This document shows positions 40,360 through 53,066 of a stretch of 64,000 bases of DNA, one piece after another (positions within the stretch are counted from its first letter, which is position 1; every line of letters begins with the position of its first letter). The position numbers and the translations under genes are program-made. Source of the DNA: Ypsolopha sequella (Eukaryota > Arthropoda > Insecta > Lepidoptera > Ypsolophidae); assembly GCA_934047225.1 (NCBI GenBank), contig OW203988.1:868001-932000 (forward strand). The letters are read 5' to 3'. Under the pieces are notes generated by a model that worked only from the letters and a program-made list of their open reading frames with translations, searched no databases and was not told the origin of the DNA.

Positions 40360-42132
40360 CAAACTAATATCTTTCAATGAAAGGACATATTCTACTGATC
40401 AGAACCTGTTTAATGAAATTTCAATTTAATTTACGTGGTTTGTTTATTTGTTTGTTTGTTTGTTTCTTTGGGAAAGTTGGTCAGTATGATTATGTCTTTT
40501 AATATAAAAATAGCTGTCTTTTTACACATATATCATAATTATACCATGGGATAGTAAGAACCTTTGTACATATTATTTACATATAATTTCACAATTTAAA
40601 TAAATATGATTATTTATGTTTGTGTTAAAAACACATCAAAAATATAGTAGAAGGTAATATGAGGTTAGTAACATGATATAAAAAGGGTACATCGACTACA
40701 AAAATAAATAAAACACCTTTTATTTACCTATATTCTTTCTTCACTCTGAGTAACGATTTTTTTTTTCGTTACCGTTCAGACATAAATAGTCAAACGCAAA
40801 CATATAGGTATATATTAGTAGCCCAATTACCGTATATACGAGTAGATGAGGCAAACGCAAAGCTGAAGTGCGTAAATGTGAAAGTGACCGCGCAGACGAT
40901 GGTAAGAAGTATTTTTTTTTATTTACCCTTTAAAGCACTCCCTACTTTTCAAATTATAAAATAATTAAGATAACTTTTACTTATTCTAGCAGTTTGAAAT
41001 TTGGACGTAGAGAATACTTTATACGGTTATTAATAAACGAATGTTATACCAAGTTTCACATGCACGGAGACTGTCATATGCACGGTGTAGCCTCACACAC
41101 AGAACCAACACCTACTGTCAGTGTACACAGACGGTGTTGATAGAACACATACCTCGCGTTTGCGTCAATGAAATTTTATATAAGCGATCTGAATTAATAA
41201 CTCATAATTTTTTTGACTCTGTTAAAATAGTAGGTACATAAATCGTCAGTAGCCGTCACAGGTAATGTCGGCTCGGCAGCTGTCACCGACCGGCGCGCGG
41301 CGCGCGAAGCCTCTCCGGGTTGTTAATTAGCGACGTCAAAGTTCCACACATAACGGACGGAAGTATTAGCTTTATGAACTTTGTACGCGACTGTCCGATG
41401 GCTGATGACTGAAATATTCAATGAAACTTACAGCTGAAAAGCAGATTATGAGATTTTTTCAGTTTGCGTTCAGTCCGTATTATATTTGTTGAGCTACATT
41501 TTTGTATGACTGCAGACCGATTTTAATTCGATTTTAACAGACAAATAAATTACTTAGCAAAATATATAAACGTTATCTAAATCGATAGTAAATTAATAAT
41601 CAATTATGTTGTATTTCATAGCGGTTTCCCGTTACCTGGTCGCTGGAAAACTGGCTCGCTGAGCAGCAAGCAATTAGTATAGAAACCGAAAAGTTTCCTA
41701 AAAGAACTTTACCCATGACCTATATGAGAGGCGAGAGCCTCAGCTTAAACCAGTGACCGATTCAGAGGCTGCGTCAGTAACAGTTCCAGTGACCGTCCAC
41801 CCTCCCCCGCCCCCGCCGGCAGTGCTCCTCCGCCCCCGCTCGTGCGCGACACATTGTAACTACCTGTCAGACATCCCGGGCAAGAGCATTCTCTACCAGG
41901 ACTCTAAGTCCGATGACCAAAGCGCTTTTTGTATGAAAACGTGCACAGTATTATTTTATACGTGAAACTTCCCAGTGTCATAAAGAAATAGTATGATGAG
42001 AAATATTCAAATGCGGAAAGTTTCTACTTTTTCAAATATTTGTCAAGTGTAACTAACTAACATTCTTTATTAGTTTATCACGTTTCATCAAAAGAAGTGC
42101 CCGAAGATTTTACAACATCCCAATTTATTAAA

Positions 42133-42934
42133 AAAAACCAGCCAAGTGCGAGTCAGACTCGCGTACCTAGGGTTCCGTATTGTGGATGATAAATTTAATT
42201 TTGTCATTTTTTTTGTGAATTTCTCAACCGGTTTATTATTCCCGTAATCTTTACGTAAACACTTATTACCATGATTTTTTCATATTTTTCGGTCCACCAG
42301 TTCTGGACATACATATTTTAGGGGTTTTTTAAAGATTTCTCGAAACTAGTGCCAGTAAATATAGTAAAAGTATATATTTTTACAATTAGCTTTTTAATAC
42401 CTACAATTTAATTTCCATATTGTATTTTTATAAAATATTGTTTTTATTTATTTTACTTCTTTTTTGATATTTCTCATTTGTGCAAAATTTTTTTATCGCT
42501 ATATTTTTCCTGTGATTGGCCAGATATGATTTATAATTGACATTTTTTTCATAATTTTCGGTCTACCAGTTTCGGAGATAAGGGGGGGGACACACATATT
42601 TTCGTTTTTCTTTAAAGATTTCTCGAAAATAGTGCCAGTTAATACAGTAAGATTATATATTTTTACTATAAAATTTTTAATATCTACAATTTGATATTCA
42701 TATTATATTTTTAAGAGAATATTTTTATTTTTGTCACTTTTGTTTTGGAAATATTTTGAACAATTTAATTTTTTTTTACACTGCGATATGTAGGCAAATT
42801 AATGCTAGTTTTCATGTGTTTATCTTTAACGGTGCTAAAGTTATGAGGCTGTGACGTACGGATGGACGGATGGACAACGGAGTCTCACCATAAAGGTTTC
42901 TTTTGTACCTTTTAGGTACGGAACCCTAAAAATG
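42133..42934 (+). mobile_element. Dispersed family A, longest copy
   Basis: Runs from CCAGCCAAGTGCGAGTCAGA, with GACTCGCGTACCTAGGGTTC, to TTAGGTACGGAACCCTAAAA. The core contains two related halves: GGTCCACCAGTTCTGGACAT (42291) and GGTCTACCAGTTTCGGAGAT (42560), each followed by TTAAAGATTTCTCGAAA, showing an internal duplication of about 270 bases. No protein is encoded. Confidence 0.7.
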
Positions 42935-45097
42935 TATTTGTACTTGGGAACGATGGTAAAATATAAATACTTATTATTACTAATCGTTTTTGAATCTCTG
43001 TTGACTTTTGACGTTCATTTAGAATGTTTTTGTTTTACATAGTTACTTTTATAATTTCCATGTGTTTAAATCGGCAGGTAGTCCAAACAGGGAGCGTTCC
43101 CAACTGAACACATTCCGTCGGCGTGCGGAACATAAAATGTGCACCGAGCCAGCTGCGGTAGTTAGTGGGGCACATTGTTGCACGGAGGGGCTTACACCGT
43201 TACTACCCTCAAACTTAACGAATTTATACACAAAAATTAGTATTTATAGACAATTCATTAAATAAATATTTATTAATTATAACAATTCATTACATAATAT
43301 AACATCAAGATATACATATACCGGAGGGGGTGTCAGAGGTGGTTCCGAGTGCGGAACGTCTTTAGTCAACAAATCAATGTCAACACTTTATATGTCCCCT
43401 TTTTACCGACGATTTTTACGTCCAAGCGTGATTGGAGATAAGCTCTATCGCTCATCTCTGGCGCGTTGAGCACTATCGAGTGTCACACTCACAATAGCTA
43501 ATGTTGTCCAGTTATATACAATACTATGTATATGTACGGCCGTCAAAAATATCGTCGCGTCGTCGCGTGGACTTGTTAAAACTGTATTTTAATTAAATGA
43601 AATATATTTATTTATATAATGGGAGAACACAGGGAAGTAATAAAGGTTGGGTTTACTCAAATTTAATAAAATAAATAAAGAAAAAATTATAAAATTAAAA
43701 TAAAGTGACATACAGACGGACAGTGGAGTGACATTAATGGCTAATAAGGGCTCCTATGGGTACGGAACGCTAAAAAAGATACGCTGATAAGAATAAAGAA
43801 CCTTTTTTCGAAGGTTTTACAATAATTGTATAATGCAATACATTCATAATAAAAACAGAATAGTAGAATAACTCCCTCGCCGCGCGAGACTTTAATGCCT
43901 ACAGTTGCAGGGTTGTCACTGTTTTTTGATTTTACAGTTAAGTCTCATTTAGTTTTATAATTATAATATTTATAAAACTAATACAGTATACAGCTACGTA
44001 CCATCATACCACGTATGCATCATGTTTGTTAATCATTTCTTTGGTTTCCTCTCAAAGAATCAATGTGCGCTGCTCATTCCTAACGACCCAGTGACAGTAT
44101 AATTCTCAAAAAAAAACCCTAGCTTTACATTACAATAAACTCCAAATAAGTAACATACGAGTAAATTAAAACTGAGCATGAGGCGTCAGCTCAGATTTAA
44201 TGTTTAAAATGTATTTTCACTTAAATCGTACCATAGTGGGTGGACGCGCGATATATAAGTGCGACTGCGGAAGTGAAAAGCGCGGCGGCGGCGGACGTCC
44301 CCGGCTCGCCCCAATCTTCCCGACTTAGCAAGTGTCGTTGTGTGCGTATTGTGGTTCGTGCGTACGAGTACGCACTAGCACGCACTAGGGACGCACGCAT
44401 ATTACTTGCACTCGGTACAATTCTTTGAATATAGCCTACTATTCTGTTTTTATTAAGATACAGTGAAACACACAGACACGAGTTTCGTAAGAGAGTTAGC
44501 ATAGGTGTCAAAAGTGACAGCTTTCTTTTTATTTGGGAAAACGTTTCGTTTTACCAGTCGTGCAGTCCATTATCGTGTCCCAAATGACAAGGTTGCTTAT
44601 CTGGGGGCACGGCAGTGCCCCCGCAAAGTCTCGCAGAAAAAATGCGGAACGGCCGTACCATCCTTTTCTCGAAGCAACTCACGGCACTTTCAACCCCCCT
44701 GTATCTTCGTTGTGGGTAAAGCTAGAAGTCTGAAATTTCAGGAACCAAGAGTACTTACTGATCCCAAATTACAACTTTGTACCTATATTCGATTACGAAA
44801 TATCTCAAGTCAAAGTTCCCTTATTTTGTCACTGACTGACTGACACATCATCAAAAGTCTAAAGGTGTTCTAGCAGGCCTACAATCTTGAAATTTTGCAT
44901 GCGGTTAGTGTTAAGTGTACATTGCAACAAAAAAATATAAAAATGTTATTTTCGGTTGGTAATTTAATATTTCCATACAAAGTCTATACAAAATGTATGT
45001 TTCCAGCTGCATCTATAAATTTGTATGACACTAGATGACGTTGGTGGTATGCTGCTTCGAAAAATTCTACGTTAAAGTTAAGTGCGAAAATTAAAAA
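42935..45097. other. Non-coding stretch with repeat fragments
   Basis: Includes a relative of the 85-bp monomer (43477-43530), the 3' end of family A at 43700-43775 (GGGTACGGAACGCTAAAAAA) and the GC hairpin at 44603-44622. Small open frames show no domains. Confidence 0.4.
44603..44622. repeat. Perfect GC hairpin
   Basis: GGGGGCAC-GGCA-GTGCCCCC: an 8-bp perfect stem with a 4-base loop, inside a segment (44560-45000) that resembles a moth dispersed repeat. It could be structural in an RNA from that element; function unknown. Confidence 0.8.
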
Positions 45098-46360
45098 ATA
45101 AAACCGGTAAAGTGCGAATCTGACTCGTCCATAAAGAGTTCCGTACCCCTACACAATACGGGTACGGAACCCTAAAAGTAAATAACAACAATATAGATGC
45201 CATAGCAACATTAAGGCGACAAAAAACAAAGCGATAAAACTGTAGCGCCTGACAAACAATTCGGTACCTTTTTAGTACGGAACCCAAATTTTCATTATTT
45301 TACTTTAAAGTATTTACTACAGACTGCCCAAAGTTTAAACTTTTACTTGTATGTTGTATTACCGTTCTAAAGATGGAGCCTTTGTTATAATAATCTGTTT
45401 CTTGGGTAAGGCACCCTAAAAAGGGTGGTTTATAATGTTCCACACATTCACAATATTAGTCTATTTAAGAAGAAAATATCAACATTTCGTAATTAAGTCA
45501 CTAAAAAAACGGTAGTTTGCGAATCCGACTCGCGCATAAAGGGTTCCGTACCCCTACACAATACGGGTATGGAGCCCTAAAAGTAAATTGCAACAACATA
45601 GATGCCATAGCACCATCAAGGCGACAAAAAACAAAGCGATAAAACGGTAGCGCCTGACAAACAATTCGGTACCTTTTTAGGAAGGAACCCTAATTTTTAT
45701 TATTTCTTATTTTACTTTAAAGTAGTCTGCCTAAATTTTCAACTTGTATGTATAACCCTTCTAACGATAGAGCCTTTGTTATAATAATTTGTGCTTTGGG
45801 TAAGGAACCCTAAAACACATTTAGTCTATTTAAGAAGATAAATATCAACATTTCGTAATTAAGTCGCTATTAAACCGGCTAAGTGCAATTCAGACTCGCT
45901 CACGAAGGGTTCCGTACTACCATCACACAATATGGGTACGAAACCCCAAATCATTATGGTAAATACCAACAATAAAGATGACATAGCAACATCAAGGCGA
46001 CAAAAAACAAGGCGCTAAAATGGTAGCGCCTGACAAACAAATCAGCACCTTTTGAATACGGAACTCTAATATTTATATGCCCAAAATTGTTGTTTTATAA
46101 AGATAGAGCTGAAACAAATGACATCGAATAATTGGACCCCCCTTGGATTTCCATTTATTGAACTTTTTATGCTGTGATAGGGGCCATATTATTATTTGCC
46201 GTGATAGAGGACAATGTAACATACTCGCATATTATGTGAAAATATTTACGCGCTACCTATAACGGCTGAAGCTGTAGACCCATGTGATAGATGGATAGAC
46301 AGCGGAGGATTAGTAATAGGGTCACGGAACCTAATGATACGGAACCCTAAAAATCAAGGT
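45098..46360 (+). repeat. Three tandem, diverged copies of a family A subfamily (about 360-480 bp each)
   Basis: Units start near 45098, 45505 and 45870 with CGGTAAAGTGCGAATCTGAC-like text. They share TTCCGTACCCCTACACAATA, AAGGCGACAAAAAACAA, GGTAGCGCCTGACAAACAA and, in the first two, TATTTAAGAAG then ATATCAACATTTCGTAATTA. Only the third has the normal 3' end (ATACGGAACCCTAAAAAT, 46338). A dispersed element has become a short tandem array. Confidence 0.85.
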
Positions 46361-46664
46361 AAAAGGTTATTTATCAAGTAAAGCTTTAAATGTATTAAAG
46401 GAAAAATAAAGCGGCTAATGTTGTTTTATTTGTATATGCATCCTCTATGATGTAGGTATATTGAAATGTCTATCTACTCGTGTGTCATTCAAAAAAGACC
46501 AGGTTTAGCTCATTATTCTGAGAGGTTTAGACATAATAATGTACTCTGTGGTTTAGACTGACAAGCCTGCCTTTCACTTCATGGTCAAAAGAAATTATAA
46601 CCTACCTGTTGCATCTAATTGTGGATAATAGTAATAATAACTTACAGTAAAAATTAATATTGCA

Positions 46665-47146
46665 ATGGAACCTGAAATATTGTACATAAATGAAAATCCT
46701 TGTCCACACTTAGTTGTCCCTATACCTGGAGATGGTTCATGTTTGTTCCATTCTTTGTCATTCTCTATTTATGGGAACATTGAGTCGTCATATGTAGGTG
46801 TGCGGTAGTCGAGTATGTGGTAGCGCATTGGGATGAAATGCAACTTTATACGTGTGACGAGCGTGGAGACACATGTACTCGACGGCAATGATGAAAACTA
46901 CCACCTACGGTTCCGTATCCGAACTTATGGCAGCCACCGCTTTGTATCCATTTACGTTCGAGGTTTACGAAAATGGCCGTTTGAGAGGATCATTCGGTGG
47001 CGATCCTGGGATGCCAGTGAAACGTTTACGATTCTCTGGTAGTTTCTTAGGTGGTCATTATGAAATGCTCCTTCCCGATACTAGTTTCTCAGGAGTATGT
47101 CCTAATGATCAGTTAAAGGGAGTGGGTTTTAAGAAAATCCGCAGCT
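46665..47146 (+). pseudogene. OTU-type cysteine protease remnant with two frameshifts
   Basis: ATG 46665 opens a frame with VVPIPGDGSCLFHSLSFSIY; GDGSC at 46728-46742 is the OTU catalytic Asp/Cys motif. It stops at 46806-46808. A second frame from 46808 gives VEYVVAHWDEMQLYTCDERG, and a third from about 46876 gives TYGSVSELMAATALYPFTFE and LRFSGSFLGGHYEMLL, where the His (47056-47058) is the catalytic histidine. All three catalytic parts survive but in different frames. OTU proteases remove ubiquitin; such domains are also carried by some Helitrons and other transposons, the likely source here. Its 3' end runs to the palindrome at 47208. Confidence 0.8.
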
Positions 47147-47207
47147 GACGTGCAAGACATATTACCCGAGAAGAAAAAAAGGAGGACTACCTACAAAAAG
47201 AAATGAG

Positions 47208-47822
47208 ATCCCATCAAAAACATAAAATGTACAAAAATGGCAAGTCTCGCAACGCAATCCTTCCACCGTAAAAAGTTGTGAGATCTTATGTAAAGCCAAG
47301 TCTGCTATTTTAGTTTTTATGTAAGCACCTTTTCATTTAAGTTAGTATGGGAGCACCTATTTAACAAATTTATCATTAATTGTTTCCTATTTAGTTACCT
47401 ACCAACATTAAGTGACTGTATTAATATTAGTCATCTTTATTTCCTAATAAAATATGGTGACTTTGCAATCGCAGAGCACAAATAAAGCACTGATGCGTAG
47501 AATCGAAATCGCTAATAAATTGGTATTAGGTAGCTGATATGTTGTATATGTTGCTGTGCGATTGCGAAGTCACTATATTTTATTAGGAAATAAAGATGAC
47601 TAATATTAATACAGTCACTTAATGTTGGTAGGTAACTAAATAGGAAACAATTAATGATAAATTTGTTAAATAGGTGCTCCCATACTAACTTAAATGAAAA
47701 GGTGCTTACATAAAAACTAAAATAGCAGACTTGGCTTTACATAAGATCTCACAACTTTTTACGGTGGAAGGATTGCGTTGCGAGACTTGCCATTTTTGTA
47801 CATTTTATGTTTTTGATGGGAT
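47208..47822. repeat. Near-perfect palindrome, 266-bp arms, 83-bp spacer
   Basis: 47208-47473 and 47557-47822 are reverse complements with only a few mismatches (for example GACTTTGCAATCGC versus GACTTCGCAATCGC). The left arm is continuous with the OTU remnant and looks like its 3' untranslated part; AATAAA occurs near the arm end (47448). The right arm is an inverted copy of that DNA. Confidence 0.93.
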
Positions 47823-47824
47823 TA

Positions 47825-47992
47825 TTATTTTCTTATTGTATCAATTTATATTTCTTTTATGTACACCGCCTTCGATAAGGTTATCTGGGAGAAATAATTT
47901 TAAGCAATAAGGCTGCCAATTGTTATCTTAATTGTCATTGTTATTTTATATGGTGTACAGTACAATAAAGAGTATATGTCTGTATGTCTGTC
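47825..47992 (+). mobile_element. Retroposon 3' tail
   Basis: Ends in AATAAA (47964-47969) followed by GAGTATATGTCTGTATGTCTG microsatellite-like sequence, the same layout as at 7781-7817. No coding part remains. Confidence 0.45.
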
Positions 47993-48396
47993 TTTAATTT
48001 AATAATTCAATTATTTTTGGAAACGTGTGTAAATAAAATATATCATTAATTTATGCACTATTTTTGAGTTCATAATCAGGATTTTGCGATATGAGTGTAG
48101 ATAAAATAGTTTTTGATGTTAAAGAGCGTATTATTGCATAGGTACAGTAAAAAATAAATAAAAAAGGTGTCTAAAGTCAAAAGTAACAATTAAACATAAG
48201 CCGCTTGCAATCACTCGCAGCAAACACACATGTATCGGTAAACCTATTTCCCAGCATTTTCTCTGTTACAGTGGTCCCGATCTCGGCACTCGATCGCCCT
48301 CTATGTCAGAGATTACCTTCTTTATACATTATCACGTCAAGCTTCCCGCTCCCCGTCCTCCACCCGCAGCCTCCGCATGTACTGTGTCCCGTGAGG

Positions 48397-48956
48397 CTGT
48401 AAGATAGAGCTGAAACTAATAATGTTATTAAGTAGTTACTGAGCCTGCAAGATAGAGCTGAAACTAATAATGTTATTAAGTAGTTACTGAGCCTGCAAGA
48501 TAGAGCTGAAACTAATAATGTTATTAAGTAGTTACTGAGCCTGCAAGATAGAGCTGAAACTAATAATGTTATTAAGTAGTTACTGAGCCTGCAAGATAGA
48601 GCTGAAACTAATAATGTTATTAAGTAGTTACTGAGCCTGCAAGATAGAGCTGAAACTAATAATGTTATTAAGTAGTTACTGAGCCTGCAAGATAGAGCTG
48701 AAACTAATAATGTTATTAAGTAGTTACTGAGCCTGCAAGATAGAGCTGAAACTAATAATTTTATTAAGTAGTTACTGAGCCTGCAAGATAGAGCTGAAAC
48801 TAATAATGTTATTAAGTAGTTACTGAGCCTGCAAGATAGAGCTGAAACTAATAATGTTATTAAGTAGTTACTGAGCCTGCAAGATAGAGCTGAAACTAAT
48901 AATGTTATTAAGTAGTTACTGAGTCTGTAAGATAGAGCTGAAACTAATAATGTTAT
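48397..48956 (+). repeat. 48-bp minisatellite, about 11.7 copies
   Basis: The unit contains GCAAGATAGAGCTGAAACTA, ATAATGTTATTAAGTAG and TTACTGAGCCT. Copies are almost identical; edge copies have GGCTGTAAG or GTCTGTAAG. AAGATAGAGCTGAAACAAAT also occurs once at 46100 in the family A triplication, a possible source. Forty-eight is a multiple of three, so a minus-strand 277-codon frame with a 16-residue period runs through it; I regard it as incidental. Confidence 0.95.
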
Positions 48957-49267
48957 GAAATTATATTTTTTCGAGTTTCTTTTTATGGGGACATCCCTTG
49001 GTTTAGTTTTTTTATAACTCTTATTATTTGCCGTGAAAAAGACTGTTTTGTGTGCAACGTGCGAATAATCTCTCTTGTAACACATTTTACACACTGTTTC
49101 TGTGTTACAAACGTGTAACAGACAAATTATATTTACCAAAACCCAAAAGTCAGAGGATTGTACAATTCTATCTACCTTTAGTTAGATCTATACATGAATA
49201 AATCTTAAATATAACCTATATATATAAATCTATCAATAATAGTATTTTGTGCAACTATAACATAATG

Positions 49268-49400
49268 TGAGACATTGGGACACGAGTGCTTGTTTATGAA
49301 ACGAACGAAGTGAGTTTCGGAATAGTTTTGCAAGAGTGTTCCAATGTCTAATTATGTTCAGTTGAACATAGTAATAGTTTATCTACGACCATCAAAAACA
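49268..49400. mobile_element. Foldback relative of the 85-bp monomer
   Basis: ACATTGGGACACGAGTGCTT then GTTTATGAAACGAACGAAG matches the monomer's end and the flank of the array at 5261-5280. The partner arm CAAGAGTGTTCCAATGTC follows at about 49331. Then comes TAATAGTTTATCTACGACC, the reverse complement of the monomer's start, beside the palindrome TATGTTCAGTTGAACATA. It is a single copy containing both ends of the unit amplified at 4077-5274. Confidence 0.75.
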
Positions 49401-49985
49401 ATTTTACTAAGAATGAAAAAAGAACAACCGTTATGTCATGTCATTATATCTAAGCCTAAGGAATTAGTATGTAGATTCCTGACACCAATCAGAAGCAAGA
49501 ACGAGTAGAGAACGTGGCTTAAGAAATTAGACAGACCGTTATTGCTTGTGATTGGTTCTCTAGCGGTGTTATAATAAATTTCGCCAATCATAGCGCAGAA
49601 ATTGTGGTGTTATAAAGTAACATTGGTCTAATAATCGATGTTTACTTTATAGCAACATTGATGCATACTATCGCTGTTTACTCCACAACACTCCTTCCGG
49701 AACATTTCAGCCGCGAAAATTTCATTACAGAAAATAATAATTTCGTGATCTTTTTTTCACGTAAATTCCTTTATTACGGACCGTTCGTGAGGGATGCCCG
49801 CCGACCCGCTATAAATCTAAAGTTTGCACAAAGACTAACTAAAACTTCTCCCGGGAAAATGATGAAACGGCCATCGAGCTTTATTTAGTTAAAATGCCGG
49901 GAATTAATGGTTCTCTCACAACTGAAGATATGGGGAGCGGATATTGGGACTCGGATTAAGTCGTTATTTTAAACGCCTATCGTTA

Positions 49986-50052
49986 ATAATCGACTTTCTG
50001 TTCGGTTTTGATGCATAAACAGTGGGCCTTTACGAGCACTTGCATTGAAAAT
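49986..50052 (+). repeat. Dispersed family C, second copy
   Basis: AATAATCGACTTTCTGTTCG to GAGCACTTGCATTGAAAA; see 40293-40359. Confidence 0.75.
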
Positions 50053-53000
50053 ATATTTATCCACACTCATATAATATAATATGTGTTTTGTCCCGTTTGA
50101 TTGAGCGAGTTTTCTGATTCCTGTGTATTTCTTGTCCTAAAGCATCGTCTTAATAAAAAACAATAGGAACTTGTAGATATAATATGTTAGATCAAACTTA
50201 TCTAGGTATCAATGAAAACAAGGTAATCTGGGCGATTAACAGAGGAGCTTGGTGTAATCTCCTTACGTACAACCCTTCAGTACATTTTATTTGGTTGACA
50301 ATCGTATTTAGCTCAACTTTTTTAAGACATAATCATGTGTTCATTTACTAGCTAAAGATTCTTGTTAAAACTTAAAAAATCTGCAAACTTTCTTTACTGC
50401 AAGAGTTTAAAATTGCAGAGAGGAAAAATAATGTAAAATCTTTGACTTTACAAAGAACTTGTGACTATGGTTCGAGTCTTGCAGCGGTTATATACGAGTG
50501 CAGCGCTGTAGCAGCTGCAATACAGTAAATTATGCAGGAAACAGCAGCGGTACCTCGTGTGCCCTCGGAGCGCTTCGGGACCATATTGATGACGTGCATG
50601 GTGACGCAGCGCCATACAAATTATAAGCAAGTTTATTTAAATTACATACAAAATAACTCTTAATCAGTATTTTCGAAGAAAGGTGAAGTTTTGGTTTTTG
50701 TCTACGGTCAGCGTGATACATAACATGAAAACCACAAACATACTTGATTGATTAACTTGATATGTGTAATATGTGTAAGTATAATATGTGTATGTGTAAT
50801 ATGTGTATGTGTTATATGTGTATGTGTAATAAGTGTGTGTGTGAGATCAGATCAAACAAATAATGTCGTTCTTACACATTATTGTAGTACCCGGATATTA
50901 TGTCAGGTATGAATATATTAATAATTACAGACTCAAGCAACCGCCCTTCCGCATAAAACATGCAAAGCATGAAAACATATCAACACGTGTGTCGCTTTTA
51001 AACGAGGCAAACTCGGGATGTGTTACTTGTTCCGCAATGTAACGCCTTTCTTAATCAATTTGACATTATTTTCTTGATCACAGTGGTCAAGAAGCTTGGT
51101 TGTCCAATGTCCATGAATAAGATATTTTCACACTTCAGATGGTCCTCCTACTCGCCATCTGTCTCCTTGCCCCCCCCCCCCCCCGCCCTTTATCACCGAG
51201 TACTGCATATTTCCGTGTTTCCCTAAGGAACCGTAATGCAGACTTACAGCAGCATTGTACGAGCACGTTCAATTTAAACTTTAATATTCAACAGACTGCA
51301 GCCCAAATTGGAAATAATCACCCCCACACCCAATCCACCTTCTAACTCTCTGTTACTGCTCTTTATGATGAAATATAAAAGTGTTAGTGCAGCAGTAAGT
51401 ACAGGCAGCGTAGCACTTTATGTGACAAAAGCTTTAGAGTATAGGAGAAGTTTTCGAGGCGCTTTATAAAAGACGTTTTAAAAGACGTAAAACTTGCATG
51501 ATTGGCTGTGAGTCTCAAGTTCCATGGTGGACTCCTAACTCTAGGTGAGTGTACGTACGAGTGTCTCATATATTTGTACATATTAAAACGTGCTTAGAAT
51601 ATTTTCGAACGTGTTCCGTACTTGTAGTAAGATAGGACCAGTTATGAAACACCATGTTTACGTTTAATATTAAACAGCCAAACAGATATAAACATTAATT
51701 TGTTTTGACAAAGCCTTCTAATTAAATAAGCCTTTTGCTGACTTATTCTTTTTCTTTGAGTCGTAGAGGCTTTTGTAAAAATTAGCAATTGAAATAAAAA
51801 AAAAATATTGGGTGATCGTCTTCTTTCCCAGCTTGTCCTTTAGTGTGGGAACCATTGTCTTCCTAACATTAAATATATTTTCTTTTTTCATTTATTTCAT
51901 TAACCTTCTGTTTTCATTATGCCGTTTATTTTTCTATTATTATAAGTATTTTACATATTTTCGCAATTTAAATGCATTTTCAAATTATTTGGAGACTATG
52001 TTAAAGAGCGCATTTGATTAATTTTGGAGAAGTTTAAAGTGTGGTTATTTAACTTCTAAAGTTAATATTTTTTTAAACACAAACTTACGCAACAAATACA
52101 ATACTTAAAATAAGAACTATAAAGACTAAAATCTGAACTTAATAAAACTAAAACGTCTAAGTTTATTTTTCATTGATGATTTTTTTTTATTAATGGGCTA
52201 CTACGTAATACCACGTAAATGAAAAAAAAATTAAACGGAAGGACCACTTTCCACCTGTATTGCATCGGTATTAAAAGCAAAGCGTGGGTAAGCAGCTATT
52301 TCATCGCGAGGAGACGCAACTACCTATATATTTAAAAACGTTATACCTACATGTAACTCGTTATACACACCAACACTATACTTGTATATAGATATATATA
52401 CTCAATATCAGTCGCTGCGAGCTCGTGCTTTTTATTACCAGAAATAAATATTTTTATCGTTATTTGAGCATAAAACGCATGCGCCGTGAATGATTGACGT
52501 CGTATTAAATATGTACGTCCCAATAATAACTGTGAAACTTTATGCAAACTTCTCATAGAATCTCGTTACAGTCATATTTGTAATAATTTTATATACTTAT
52601 TACAATCAGTTTAAAAAGTTTTTGCGAATCCTTTAAACTTATATATTATCATGAACCTATATTGGTAGAGCCTTCGGTAAAGGCACATTAAGATAATGCA
52701 CACGTTCCAACTGAATTAGTGTATTATTCTGAACTAGTGATTTTGAAACCGAAATTTTTTTAAATTTCTAAATCTAATTTGTTAAAATTTACTTTATTCG
52801 TTCCACGACAAAGTTTAAAGAAAAACAACTCCAACTTTGAGAATTAAAAAGAAAGATGGGTCGCTCGTTACGTGTCTATTATTTTATATTTTAACTTAAA
52901 AAACGTACCCTGAATGAATGTCTAGGTCAGATTATGACCCTTAATTTGAGGAATAAAAATAAGACAGCAGAAGCATTTGTAGTTACCATACAACCGAGCG

Positions 53001-53066
53001 TGATTTGCCGATTAATAGGCAATAAGGTACAGGGCTAAAAAAGGTGTAGCCAAATGTTACCGAGGA

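Larger units (their letters stand above)
39386..42132. other. Non-coding stretch
   Basis: No supported gene. Contains a retroposon tail (39638-39760), family C (40293-40359), a TTTG microsatellite (40441-40468) and CpG-rich patches near 41270-41320 and 41800-41850. Confidence 0.4.
48957..53066. other. Long AT-rich non-coding stretch
   Basis: No supported gene over about 4 kb. Holds the foldback at 49268-49400, family C (49986-50052), a TGTG-rich simple region (50759-50845) and a run of 15 C at 51170-51184. Short open frames lack domains and periodicity. Confidence 0.4.

Noticed and set aside
44250..44420. TATATAAG followed by GC-rich sequence as a promoter
   Set aside because: A single TATA-like string in AT-rich DNA with no downstream gene is not enough.
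48306..49139. 277-codon minus-strand frame with a 16-residue period
   Set aside because: Explained by the 48-bp unit length; the non-repeat ends show no domain or signal.
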